In this document: positions 56,215 through 63,722 of the stretch, one piece after another | Layout of the letters: every line of letters starts with the position of its first letter | Numbering within the stretch: the first letter of the stretch is position 1 | Assembly: GCA_905176665.1 (NCBI GenBank) | Contig: CAJINA010000075.1 | Coordinates: 1-64,000, forward strand | Length of the DNA stretch: 64,000 bases | Reading direction: 5' to 3' | DNA from: Olavius algarvensis Delta 4 endosymbiont | Lineage (GTDB): Bacteria > Desulfobacterota > Desulfobacteria > Desulfobacterales > CAJINA01 | Made by a program: the position numbers and the translations under genes | The notes under the pieces: generated by a model | Told to the model about the DNA's origin: nothing | Seen by the model: only the letters and a program-made list of their open reading frames with translations | Database searches by the model: none

Positions 56215-57126
56215 CTACGTTGCTATTGAGGACTGAATATATTTCCGGCCGAGACGTTCTTCCAGCATGGCCACCGTCAGGGAGCAAGCCAGGCACACGA
56301 CCAGGTACAGCAGCATAACCGTGATCCACACTTCGAAGGTGATCAGCGCCGCGGCCATGAGTTCCATGCCTTGAAACGTAAGCTCCTGGATGGAGATGAC
56401 CGAAATGATGGAGGAGTCCTTGATGGTCGATATGAATTGCCCCGTCAGGGGCGGCAGGATGCGGGTCAGGGCCTGCGGGAAAATGACCAGTCGCATTCGC
56501 TTGAAAGGAGACAGGCCCACGGAGAGGGCGGCCTCCCACTGGCCTTTGTCCACGGATTGGATGCCGGCGCGCACAATTTCGGTGATATAGGCGCCTTCAT
56601 ACAAGGCCAGCGCCACCACCCCGGCCAGAAATGACGGCAGCCTATCCGGGGCGCCGAACAACAGGCTGGTGACAGCCAGGGTGGCCGGGGAACCCTGCAT
56701 CACCCGGGATTCCAGGTCCAGAAACTGGAACAGCTGGTCACTCAGAAAGTAATAGACGATAAAGACCCATACCAGGATAGGCATGTTGCGGATCAGTTCG
56801 ACATAGATCCAGCCCAAAAATCGCCGGAAACGGCTATTGCTGACCCGGAACAGGCCCATGATTGTGCCGATGACCAGGGCCAGTACGGACGCCCAGAGGC
56901 TTACCCGGATCGTGACGAGCAGACCCTGCATGATCAAACCCGGGACCAGGTTGTTCGATTGCGAGTCCCGCAGTAGAAGGTACTGGGGAATGATACCCCA
57001 GTTCCAATTGTATTGCAGGTTCACCTTGACTTTAATCAGCAGCCAGCCGAAGCCGACCAGAACAGTCAGTATCAGCAGAATGTCCAGCCAGCCGGTCCGT
57101 CTGCCTTTGTTTGAAGAACTAAACAC
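56215..57126 (-). CDS. Polar amino-acid ABC transporter permease (HisM/GlnP family)
   Basis: A protein of 303 residues. It has a signal-like first helix (about 15-34) and the binding-protein-dependent transport motif EAALSVGLSPFKRMRLVIFPQALTRILP near 220, typical for HisMQ/GlnP permeases. It belongs to an uptake cluster with the binding protein upstream. No ATPase gene is adjacent. Membrane topology is about five or six helices. Confidence 0.93.
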   Translation of the reverse strand: MFSSSNKGRRTGWLDILLILTVLVGFGWLLIKVKVNLQYNWNWGIIPQYLLLRDSQSNNLVPGLIMQGLLVTIRVSLWASVLALVIGTIMGLFRVSNSRFRRFLGWIYVELIRNMPILVWVFIVYYFLSDQLFQFLDLESRVMQGSPATLAVTSLLFGAPDRLPSFLAGVVALALYEGAYITEIVRAGIQSVDKGQWEAALSVGLSPFKRMRLVIFPQALTRILPPLTGQFISTIKDSSIISVISIQELTFQGMELMAAALITFEVWITVMLLYLVVCLACSLTVAMLEERLGRKYIQSSIAT

Positions 57127-57205
57127 AGTCGCTTACTTCATTCCGGGTTGGTTTGATTTTTCCTCCATCTCATCACCTACGGTCCATTTTCCTGATTTTA
57201 GAGGC

Positions 57206-58039
57206 CTACTGAATCAGCTTCTCCCAATCCTTGGTTCGAAACCAGTAGTACTTGCGTTCGGCCAGCCAGCCTTCAGCAGCCACCAGGCGGATCCAGTTGT
57301 TGAAAAAGTTCAGGGAGTCATGGTCTCCTTTGCGCACGGCAAACCCGATGGGTTCACGCGTGAACGGCTTGTCCAGCGGCAGGTAGAGCCGATCGGGGTA
57401 CTTGAGGGCCTGGAAAGCAGGGGTCGGTGCCGAGCCTACCACGGCGTGTACCCGGCCGTTGGCCAGTTCCTGGTACGCCTGGGATTCGTCGTCGAACAGC
57501 CTGAGCTTGGCCTTGGGGAAATATTTCTTGGTGGCGGTCACCGCGGTGGAGCCCAGCCGGGCGGCGATGACGATGTCCGCTTTGTCTAAATCGGACAGAT
57601 TGCGCAAGCCCGGTGCTTTCTGGCTGTGGGCAACGACGGACATGCCGGTGAAGTCGTAGGGAATGGTGAAATTCACCTTGAGATTTCGCTTGGGTACAAT
57701 GCCCATGCCGCCGATGATGACATCGAATTTTCCGGTAATCAGGGCGGGAATGATCCCCGACCATTTGGTCGGAACGAATTTTACTTTCACGCCCATGTCT
57801 TCGGCCAGCCGGCGGGCGACATCGATCTCGAAACCAATCAGCTTTCCGGTTTTATCTTTCATCGCCCAGAGCACGAAGGTGGACATGCCGACTTTCAGGA
57901 CACCTCTTTGTAAGACCTTTTCAACAGTGCTGGGAGCCATTTTACCCGCAGCCCAGACCGGTCCGGCGACCAGGGCGGGGGCCAGTAGCACCGTAAACGC
58001 CAGAATCATTACCAGGCTTGAATGTTTACGACGTGTCAT
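57206..58039 (-). CDS. Family 3 solute-binding protein of an amino-acid ABC transporter
   Basis: A protein of 277 residues. The signal peptide (about residues 1-30) is followed by a type II binding-protein fold with LKVGMSTFVLWAMKDKTG and GFEIDVARRLAEDMGVKVKF. It contains the VVAHSQKAPG and RKGDHDSLNFFNNWI regions. The ligand is not predictable, but polar or acidic amino acids are typical for this class. It lies between two permease genes in the order permease, binding protein, permease. Confidence 0.93.
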   Translation of the reverse strand: MTRRKHSSLVMILAFTVLLAPALVAGPVWAAGKMAPSTVEKVLQRGVLKVGMSTFVLWAMKDKTGKLIGFEIDVARRLAEDMGVKVKFVPTKWSGIIPALITGKFDVIIGGMGIVPKRNLKVNFTIPYDFTGMSVVAHSQKAPGLRNLSDLDKADIVIAARLGSTAVTATKKYFPKAKLRLFDDESQAYQELANGRVHAVVGSAPTPAFQALKYPDRLYLPLDKPFTREPIGFAVRKGDHDSLNFFNNWIRLVAAEGWLAERKYYWFRTKDWEKLIQ

Positions 58040-58065
58040 GCGATTCTCCTTTCAATAAAGCGTAT

Positions 58066-58857
58066 TTAAGATTTGATGGTGAAATATCTCTCCATGGCAG
58101 CGGCAAAGGTTGACAGGCTGATGGTGAGGAAAAGATATATAAGCGCTACGGTAAACCAAATTTCAAACACCAGGAATGTCTCCGCAATTATTTCCTGGCC
58201 GCGCATGGTCAGGTCGTAGATGGCGATGGTGCTCACCAGTGCCGAATCTTTCACCAGTGAGACCGCCTGGCCGGTCAGCGGCGGCAACATCTTGCGGATG
58301 GCCTGGGGCAGGATAACGAGACGGTACACCTGCCAGTGACCGAGTCCCAGGCTGTAGGCGCCTTCCCATTGCTCGCGGGCGATGGCCTTGATGCCCGTTC
58401 GGAAAATTTCCGAGGCATAGGCACCCTCGAACAGGCTCAGTGCCAGGACTGCGGCAGTAAAGCGCTCGAAACCAAGGATCGGGGCCAGAACGAAATAGAT
58501 GAAGAACAACTGCACCAGCAGGGGTGTGTTGCGGATGATTTCCAAATAACAACGGGATATGATCCGGGCCGTGGGCGAGGTGGACATTCGCATCAGGGCG
58601 GCCAGCAGGCCGATGGCCGTGGATAATAGCAGGCCGGCGGCTGAAATCTTGAGGGTTATCAGCAGTCCGGTAAGCAAGGGGCCGGCTTGCAAACGGTTCA
58701 GATCAAGGGTAACCAGGTACTCGCCCACCCGGTACCATTGCCAGTTGTAATTGAGGTTGCGGGAAGCATATGCAAAGAGCCACACCAACACACCTGAAAA
58801 GATGATAATTTTGAAGCCATCGAAGATGAACGCTTTTATTTTGCCGGTCGAATTCAT
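58066..58857 (-). CDS. Polar amino-acid ABC transporter permease (HisM/GlnP family)
   Basis: A protein of 263 residues. The first helix (about 15-30) is followed by the transport domain with EGAYSLGLGHWQVYRLVILPQAIRKMLPPL near 165. It resembles the other permease over its full length, and the two are likely a heterodimer. Upstream 444 bp contain the promoter region with a palindromic TGTCTC motif. The ATPase subunit is not encoded in this window. Confidence 0.93.
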   Translation of the reverse strand: MNSTGKIKAFIFDGFKIIIFSGVLVWLFAYASRNLNYNWQWYRVGEYLVTLDLNRLQAGPLLTGLLITLKISAAGLLLSTAIGLLAALMRMSTSPTARIISRCYLEIIRNTPLLVQLFFIYFVLAPILGFERFTAAVLALSLFEGAYASEIFRTGIKAIAREQWEGAYSLGLGHWQVYRLVILPQAIRKMLPPLTGQAVSLVKDSALVSTIAIYDLTMRGQEIIAETFLVFEIWFTVALIYLFLTISLSTFAAAMERYFTIKS

Positions 58858-59234
58858 GTAGCCTGTAGTGTATTCAAGGGTCGGGATAGTTCCGGTCTGC
58901 CGGTGCGTTGGCCGTACGTGTTGTTAGCACCGTAGCAACTTTCTAATAATTTTTAAATAGGGTCCAAGATTCATGCCAACCCACAGCTTGTGCACCGGAA
59001 GACGGCTTACCGGTTCCAACCATCCCAAAATGAGGCCAGCCCTCCGATTTGAGGGCCGAAATACGTTTCGCCAGGCCCAGCCTGACGATACAGTTGTGTC
59101 TCGTGAGACAAATAGATTGTGTCCATGGGGCTGCTATGAGTTGCATATCGGATAAAATGTATTGTTTTAAGTCCAATAACCCGTTTCGGGGACCGCTATA
59201 GTGAATACAGCGACCCTGGCATGCTTGTTGCTTT
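58858..59234. other. Divergent intergenic region with a palindromic motif
   Basis: Between the ABC permease (minus strand) and the DVU0772-like gene (plus strand). The palindrome TGTCTC-GT-GAGACA occupies 59097-59110, inside the shared 13-mer ACAGTTGTGTCTC (59090-59102). No gene was recognised. The region presumably holds the permease promoter; the plus-strand promoter is listed separately. Confidence 0.45.
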
Positions 59235-59262
59235 TTGACAAATGCAGAAGCGGGCTTAGATT
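59235..59262 (+). promoter_or_regulatory. Sigma-70-type promoter
   Basis: TTGACA (59235-59240), a 16-bp spacer, TAGATT (59257-59262), 39 bp before the ATG at 59302. Confidence 0.6.
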
Positions 59263-59301
59263 AAACGAAACAGCCATATTCGATCATTGCGAGGTGAATG
59301 C

Positions 59302-59655
59302 ATGACACTTGACGATATCAAAAACAACATGGATCTGGTCAATTCGATCAGCTGGGATATGACCCCGGAAGACGCGGTGACCATGTATCTGGAATGGGGC
59401 AATAATCCGGCCCTGGGCAGCAACCTGGTTAAATCAAAAGATGATGAGTCATATTATTTCGTGATCAACACCTGGAAGGAGCCGGTGATCTACTTGATGC
59501 GACGCAATTCGGAAGAGGCGGAAGAGCTGGCCGTTATCCGGATGCCGGCCAGGATCGAGAAGGTCTTCAGGGCGGAGTACGGCAAGCTCAAAGGTGTGTT
59601 TGCGCCCGAAGGCGAGGTTAAAGCCTGGCTACAGGAAGAACTGAACTGGAACTGA
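59302..59655 (+). CDS. DVU0772-like small protein
   Basis: A protein of 117 residues from ATG 59302, with GCGAGGTG upstream. The acidic, soluble sequence MTLDDIKNNMDLVNSISWDM and a central AVTMYLEWGNN are the pattern of a conserved protein of sulfate reducers annotated DVU0772 in Desulfovibrio. No catalytic motif. It has its own promoter and terminator, so it is monocistronic. Function unknown. Confidence 0.75.
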   Translation: MTLDDIKNNMDLVNSISWDMTPEDAVTMYLEWGNNPALGSNLVKSKDDESYYFVINTWKEPVIYLMRRNSEEAEELAVIRMPARIEKVFRAEYGKLKGVFAPEGEVKAWLQEELNWN

Positions 59656-59681
59656 GCTATACCCTGACCTATCAAAATGTG

Positions 59682-59717
59682 AAACCGGGTTCGATCGGCT
59701 GATCGGGCCCGGTTTTT
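59682..59717 (+). terminator. Rho-independent terminator
   Basis: AAACCGGG (59682-59689) pairs with CCCGGTTT (59708-59715), with an inner CGATC/GATCG stem, followed by TTT. It lies 27 bp after the DVU0772-like stop. Confidence 0.9.
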
Positions 59718-59757
59718 AGTTTTCTGAACCCAGTTTGCAGGTTCCGTTCAGGGCGGT

Positions 59758-59961
59758 TCAGGAAAATGCGTTTCCCGGTTTAACCCCGATTTTTTTCAAA
59801 ATGATGGCCAGGGGGCAAAACCCGGTAAACGATGATTGCAGCAAATTGGCCCCCACGAAGGCGGTGAACCAGAGCCAGTAGGTGCTGTGGACGACGGACA
59901 GCAGCAGTGAGACCAGTATCATTGTTCCGGCAAATCGCATAACCAAACGATCTATACTCAT
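59758..59961 (-). CDS. DUF2892 small membrane protein
   Basis: A protein of 67 residues from ATG 59961. The Trp/Phe-rich hydrophobic core has two helices and the conserved [17 protein letters not shown], typical of the DUF2892/YgaP inner-membrane domain that is often fused to a rhodanese. Here it stands alone and is followed upstream by another small membrane protein. A role in sulfur or thiol chemistry at the membrane is suggested by family context only. Confidence 0.85.
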   Translation of the reverse strand: MSIDRLVMRFAGTMILVSLLLSVVHSTYWLWFTAFVGANLLQSSFTGFCPLAIILKKIGVKPGNAFS

Positions 59962-59985
59962 GGTGTTCTCCTTCAATGCCTGTTA

Positions 59986-60138
59986 CTATTTGTCCAGATG
60001 ACACAGACAGTCTTGTGAATTACAGACGTCGCAAACATAAGCGGGTTGCCGGCGTGCGGCGCGGCCGGTGGCCGAACGCCAAACCAGCAATACCACGAGC
60101 AGTGCAGTTAAGGAAACTGTCAGGATAGTGGTCAGCAT
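59986..60138 (-). CDS. Small single-helix membrane protein with a Cys-rich tail
   Basis: A protein of 50 residues from ATG 60138. The N-terminal hydrophobic helix (about 3-20) is followed by a basic RSATGRAARR and a cytoplasmic CDVCNSQDCLCH that could bind zinc or an Fe-S cluster. It lies 24 bp upstream of the DUF2892 gene, probably on one transcript. No family recognised. Confidence 0.6.
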   Translation of the reverse strand: MLTTILTVSLTALLVVLLVWRSATGRAARRQPAYVCDVCNSQDCLCHLDK

Positions 60139-60239
60139 GATGTCCTCCCGTTGCCCGCTTGATATTGCGATACGTCTGGGCATAATGTTATAGGTTGAAT
60201 TTCACTCTCAGTTAATATACAAGATTTGTGCCGAATTAT

Positions 60240-60505
60240 AGAGGGTGTTTCAAAAATGACTTTTGGCCCAATCTCTACTTTGGGCGCTCGGTTCCGGCCT
60301 GGAGTGCCGGTTTTCAAGCAGTCAGGCGCACCTATAGCGCTATCCTCGAAATACTTGAGTATTGACCACTCAAGGCATTGGCGTCGCTGACACCTCCGGT
60401 TGCGACCCACATTCGAGGAATAGGTCAAGCGGAAAGTCCCGCAACGTGGGGGAACCATGCGGCCACCGCACCTTGAACCAAAACTCTGTTTTTGAGACAG
60501 CCTCT
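60240..60505 (-). repeat. Dispersed repeat family 1, copy 4 (266 bp, extended variant)
   Basis: Ends AGAGGGTGTTTCAAAAA and TTTTTGAGACAGCCTCT pair at 15 of 17 positions. The family blocks appear in reverse order, as in copy 3, but about 100 bp of additional sequence lies in the centre and near one end. It sits between the small membrane protein and the ferritin-like gene. Confidence 0.75.
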
Positions 60506-60641
60506 ATTTTAAAGTGCCATTTGTCGGCCGGCTTTTAGCGTGCGTGTATTTGACGTCGCAACCATTGACTGGCATCATTTTTGAATATATTTTGCACCAG
60601 TAGACATTGCTTACCAATCACTGCAAAGACGGGAGATTAAG

Positions 60642-61103
60642 ATGGATTTTGAAACGATTGAAGACATTATTACCTACGCGGTTGCCAAGGAAAAAGAAGC
60701 GGCGGAGTTTTATGAAAATCTAAGCAAAAATGAAGAATTTTCAGTGGCCAAAAAGACTTTTGCGGAATTTGCTATAGAGGAGCGCAAGCACGAAGCCCTG
60801 TTCGCCGATCTCGGCAACAATCTCGCGAAACTGGAAAATTACGAATACAAATGGATTCCGGATATTAAAAGAAGCAACTACATGACCGAACTGACCTATG
60901 AGCCGGGGATGGCTTATGTCGATATTTTGCGCATGGCCATGAAAAGAGAAGAGCAGGCGCTGCAGTTTTACAATGACATTGGCGCCAAAGTGCAAGACGA
61001 GCAGTTCATTAAGGCTTGTAAGTTCCTGGCCCAGGAAGAGGCCAAGCACAAGAATATCCTGGAAACGATTTATGACGACCATATGGCCCAAATGGGGGAC
61101 TAG
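60642..61103 (+). CDS. Rubrerythrin-related ferritin-like protein
   Basis: A protein of 153 residues with the diiron pattern of rubrerythrin's N-terminal domain: EKEAAEFYENLSKN, EERKHEALFADLG, REEQALQFYNDIG and QEEAKHKNILETIYD. The helix 1-4 Glu/His ligands are present. There is no rubredoxin domain. The start codon follows GGGAGAT. A TTGACT...TATATT region lies upstream but with an unusual 15-bp spacer. It is the fourth ferritin-like gene in this window. Confidence 0.92.
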   Translation: MDFETIEDIITYAVAKEKEAAEFYENLSKNEEFSVAKKTFAEFAIEERKHEALFADLGNNLAKLENYEYKWIPDIKRSNYMTELTYEPGMAYVDILRMAMKREEQALQFYNDIGAKVQDEQFIKACKFLAQEEAKHKNILETIYDDHMAQMGD

Positions 61104-61159
61104 GCGGCTGCACCATATTTGGTAAGGAAAGCCCGGCTTGTATTGGCCCCCCTGTCAAC

Positions 61160-61440
61160 TGTCGTCTGAACTCAAATACCTTTTTTCGTCATTTCGTTCA
61201 TTTTCTTTCGCGTGAAAGAAAACGAACTAAAAGAAAAGCCCGTGTTACGCGGCCCTGCGGGCTGCCCTGCGCTTCTCGAAGCGGGCGGACGCTCTGAAAC
61301 TCGCTGGCGCTCAAACAGTCAGAGCGTCTATTTCGCCCCCTTCTGTGATGCTCGGCGCGTCACAAAGGGAGTGAAGGTCAAAACCAATCTGCCCCTAAGC
61401 ACGTTTCTAGGCCACTTAAATTCAATTTGTCTTCACTCTA
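61160..61440. repeat. Dispersed repeat family 2, copy B
   Basis: It carries the 14-position hairpin GTTCATTTTCTTTC-GCGT-GAAAGAAAACGAAC (61196-61227, one mismatch), with the same GCGT loop as copy A, and the 32-nt core at 61247-61278 identical to copy A. The downstream GC-rich part diverges. It lies just before the peroxiredoxin gene. Confidence 0.75.
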
Positions 61441-61444
61441 TAAA

Positions 61445-61918
61445 CTAATTCAGTTCCTGCAATTTGGCCAGAACTGCGTCGGCGTGGCCTTTTACATTCA
61501 CGTTCGGCCAGACGTGCTACACCAGGCCCTGCGGGTCGATGAGCAGGGTTGATCGAACCACGCCCATGTATTCGCGGCCGGCCATTTTTTTGAGCTGCCA
61601 GGCGCCGTAGGCTTCCAGCATGGCGTGCTCCGGGTCGCTGAGCAGCAGGATGGCCAGGTCGTGTTTTTCAATGAACCGGGCATGGCTCTGGATCGAATCC
61701 GGGCTGACGCCGATAATCACCGCGTTTTCTTTTGCAAATGTTGATTTCAATCCCGTGAAATCTTTGGCTTCACTGGTTCAGCCGGGGGTGTCGTCTTTGG
61801 GATAGAAAAAAAGCGCTAGCCACTTACCCTTGAAATCCGCCAGCTCAAAAGTCTCACCGGCCTGATTCTCCAATTTAAATTCCGGGGCTTTCTCTCCTAT
61901 TGCAGGCATGTTTTTCAT
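61445..61918 (-). CDS. Selenocysteine peroxiredoxin (Bcp/PrxQ type) with an in-frame TAG
   Basis: A protein of 157 residues from ATG 61918, with AGGAG upstream. TGA at 61778-61780 replaces the peroxidatic Cys in the invariant [13 protein letters not shown] motif (residue 47). The usual second Cys nearby (resolving Cys) is absent, giving a 1-Cys-like form. A SECIS-like hairpin follows. A second in-frame stop, TAG at 61517-61519 (residue 134), precedes the terminal [20 protein letters not shown], which is clearly Bcp sequence, so it is within the gene. It may be a nonsense mutation, a sequencing error or pyrrolysine. The true stop is TAG at 61445-61447. Confidence 0.85.
61743..61762 (-). promoter_or_regulatory. 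SECIS-like hairpin of the peroxiredoxin gene
   Basis: Minus strand: GATTTCA-CGGGAT-TGAAATC, a perfect 7-bp stem whose loop starts 23 nt after TGA 61778-61780. The loop CGGGAT matches CGGGTT of the rhodanese hairpin at five of six positions. Confidence 0.85.
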
Positions 61919-61941
61919 ATTCGCTCTCCTTTTAATACCGT

Positions 61942-62073
61942 AGAGGCTGTCCCAGTAAAGAATTTTGGTCCAAGGTCAAGGCGGCCGCGCGGTTTAACCC
62001 GGAGGAATACTGACGAGTATTTCGAGGATTGAAACTAAGCGTCCAACGCCGAGATTGGGCCAAAAGGCTCTGC
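61942..62073 (+). repeat. Dispersed repeat family 1, copy 5
   Basis: About 132 bp, nearly identical to copy 6 across the interior; its right end lacks the last inverted-repeat bases. It begins about 23 bp upstream of the peroxiredoxin start codon, so it lies in that gene's promoter/leader region. Confidence 0.85.
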
Positions 62074-62086
62074 CAAGTATTATCGT

Positions 62087-62231
62087 AGAGTCTGTCCCAG
62101 TAGAGAATTTTGGTCCAAGGTCAAGGCGGCCGCGCGGTTTAACCCGGAGGAATACTGACGAGTATTTCGAGGATTGAAACCAAGCGTCCAACGCCGAGAT
62201 TGGGCCAAAAGGCTCTGCTGGGGCAGACTCT
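62087..62231 (+). repeat. Dispersed repeat family 1, copy 6 (tandem with copy 5)
   Basis: Ends AGAGTCTGTCCCAG and CTGGGGCAGACTCT pair at 13 of 14 positions, 145 bp. It is in the same orientation as copy 5 and almost identical over about 120 bp, which points to a recent duplication. It abuts the SECIS-like hairpin of the ArsS gene. Confidence 0.88.
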
Positions 62232-62233
62232 TA

Positions 62234-62248
62234 GTCTGAGACTCAGAC
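62234..62248 (-). promoter_or_regulatory. SECIS-like hairpin of the ArsS gene
   Basis: Minus strand: GTCTGA-GTC-TCAGAC, a perfect 6-bp stem with the loop starting 22 nt after TGA 62264-62266. It overlaps the second TGA, used as the stop codon. Confidence 0.7.
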
Positions 62249-63214
62249 GTCTATGGCCCCCCCTCACGTAAACCCCGCGCCGGCTGTACAGGTGTAACAG
62301 TAATCCGCAACCGAAATGGCGCTGTCCACGGCCGGCGGCCCGGCCAGTTCAGACACATGCATCTTCTTGCCGCCCAGCGGCAGGTTGGCGGCCAGGTTGA
62401 AATCGCAGTCGTAAAGGTACCCGTCCCAGGAAACAGACACCTGACTGCGGCACATCAGCCCTTCAACGGCACAGGGATTGAAATTGCCGGCCAGTTTGCC
62501 GATATAGCCTTCCAGGTTGCCGGAGCGTTCCAGCCAGTCGCGAAAACGCCCCAGGGGCACGTTGGCGAACGCGAACAGGTTGTTGAAGACAATGCCATAC
62601 TTGTCCCGCAAAATATGGCGGAACCGTTTCTGGGTATGTTCCTGGCCCTGGGGCAGGAAGGCCCCGGAAGGATTGGACACCAGGTCAAGTTCCAGCCCGG
62701 AGCCCTCCTGGCCGTACCCGCGCTGGTTGAGTTCCTGCAGGACGGCCACGCTTTTTTCGAAAATGCCTTTGCCGCGCTGGTTGTCTGTCTGCGCGGCATT
62801 GATCGGAGGAAAGGAAGCGGTTATCACCACCTTATTGCCCGCCAAAATGTCCAATAAATCAGGCTGGGCCCGGTCGTGCAGGGCGGAAAGATTGGAGCGG
62901 AAAATGAGCCGGGGGGTCAGGGCGGCGAGCCGCTGTACGAAGGCCGCGATGCCGGGTACGAGTTCCGGGGCTCCTCCCGTGATATCGATCAACTTGAAAC
63001 CGGAGCGCTCGGCGAACGCCGCCACGGCATCCATGGTCTCCGGGCTCATGGCTTCCGTGCGTGCCGGCCCCGCGTCCAGGTGGCAGTGTTTACAGGCCTG
63101 GTTGCACACCAGCCCCACGTTCACCTGCAGGGCGTTGGTCTCCACCCGCCGGAGTTTTATGCCGTGCTTTACGAGCGCGGCACTAAAGGGTATGTTCATT
63201 GGGTCAGTGCTCAT
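62243..63214 (-). CDS. arsS: ArsS-like radical SAM selenoprotein (arsenosugar biosynthesis)
   Basis: About 323 residues including a recoded TGA at 62264-62266. Radical SAM motif CNQACKHC near the N-terminus, and C-terminal cluster/substrate Cys at NFNPCAVEGLMCRS, YLYDCDFN and DYCYTCTAGAGFT. The family C-terminus reads CTAGAGSSCGGA; here it is CTAGAGFT-U-GGAIDV, so TGA takes the place of a conserved Cys and the next TGA (62243-62245) is the stop. Sec variants of this family are recognised. ArsS is linked to arsenosugar synthesis. A SECIS-like hairpin follows. The AhpD-like gene upstream is a usual partner. Confidence 0.88.
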
Positions 63215-63257
63215 TTTTTACGGATGGTTTTAACCCTTTTATATACCGATTATGCGT

Positions 63258-63590
63258 TTACATTGAAAGCTTTTCTGCAACATTTCTCATCTGTACACCA
63301 TGTACCAAAGATGCGCCGCCCCGGATGGCGTTGACGACGTGCACGGCCTCGGTCATCTCGGACAGATTGGAGCCTTTTTCCAGGCAGCTCTGGGTGTAGG
63401 CGTCTATACAGTAAGGGCACTGGACCGCGTGCGCCACGGCCAGGCCGATCAAGGCTTTTTCACGTTCGGTCAGATCGCCTTCGGCAAATACCGCACCATA
63501 ATACTCAAAGAATTTTTTAGCCAGTTCCGGGGCGTCCTTGCCGATTTCCTCAAACTTTGCCAGGTCAGCCGGGTTGTAGTACGTCTCCAT
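63258..63590 (-). CDS. AhpD-like peroxidase-family protein, ArsS-associated
   Basis: A protein of 110 residues of the carboxymuconolactone decarboxylase/AhpD superfamily. It has HAVQCPYCIDAYTQSCLE, with the AhpD CxxC disulfide. The opening ETYYNPADLAKFEEIG matches the small AhpD-like proteins encoded next to ArsS-type radical SAM genes. It probably handles peroxide or thiol redox for that pathway. It lies 43 bp upstream of arsS in the same orientation. Confidence 0.92.
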   Translation of the reverse strand: METYYNPADLAKFEEIGKDAPELAKKFFEYYGAVFAEGDLTEREKALIGLAVAHAVQCPYCIDAYTQSCLEKGSNLSEMTEAVHVVNAIRGGASLVHGVQMRNVAEKLSM

Positions 63591-63722
63591 TATCTCCTCC
63601 CTTGAATGTAACGATAGATTGAATCGGATATCCAGTGCAACCGACGCTCGAATTCGAAATCAAGATCGAAATGAATCTTATCCTACGAATTTTCGATTCC
63701 GATCCCGATTCGATAGAATTGA

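Noticed and set aside
61942..62231. CRISPR array from the tandem copies
   Set aside because: Only two long near-identical units with no short regular spacers and no cas genes; they belong to the dispersed repeat family.
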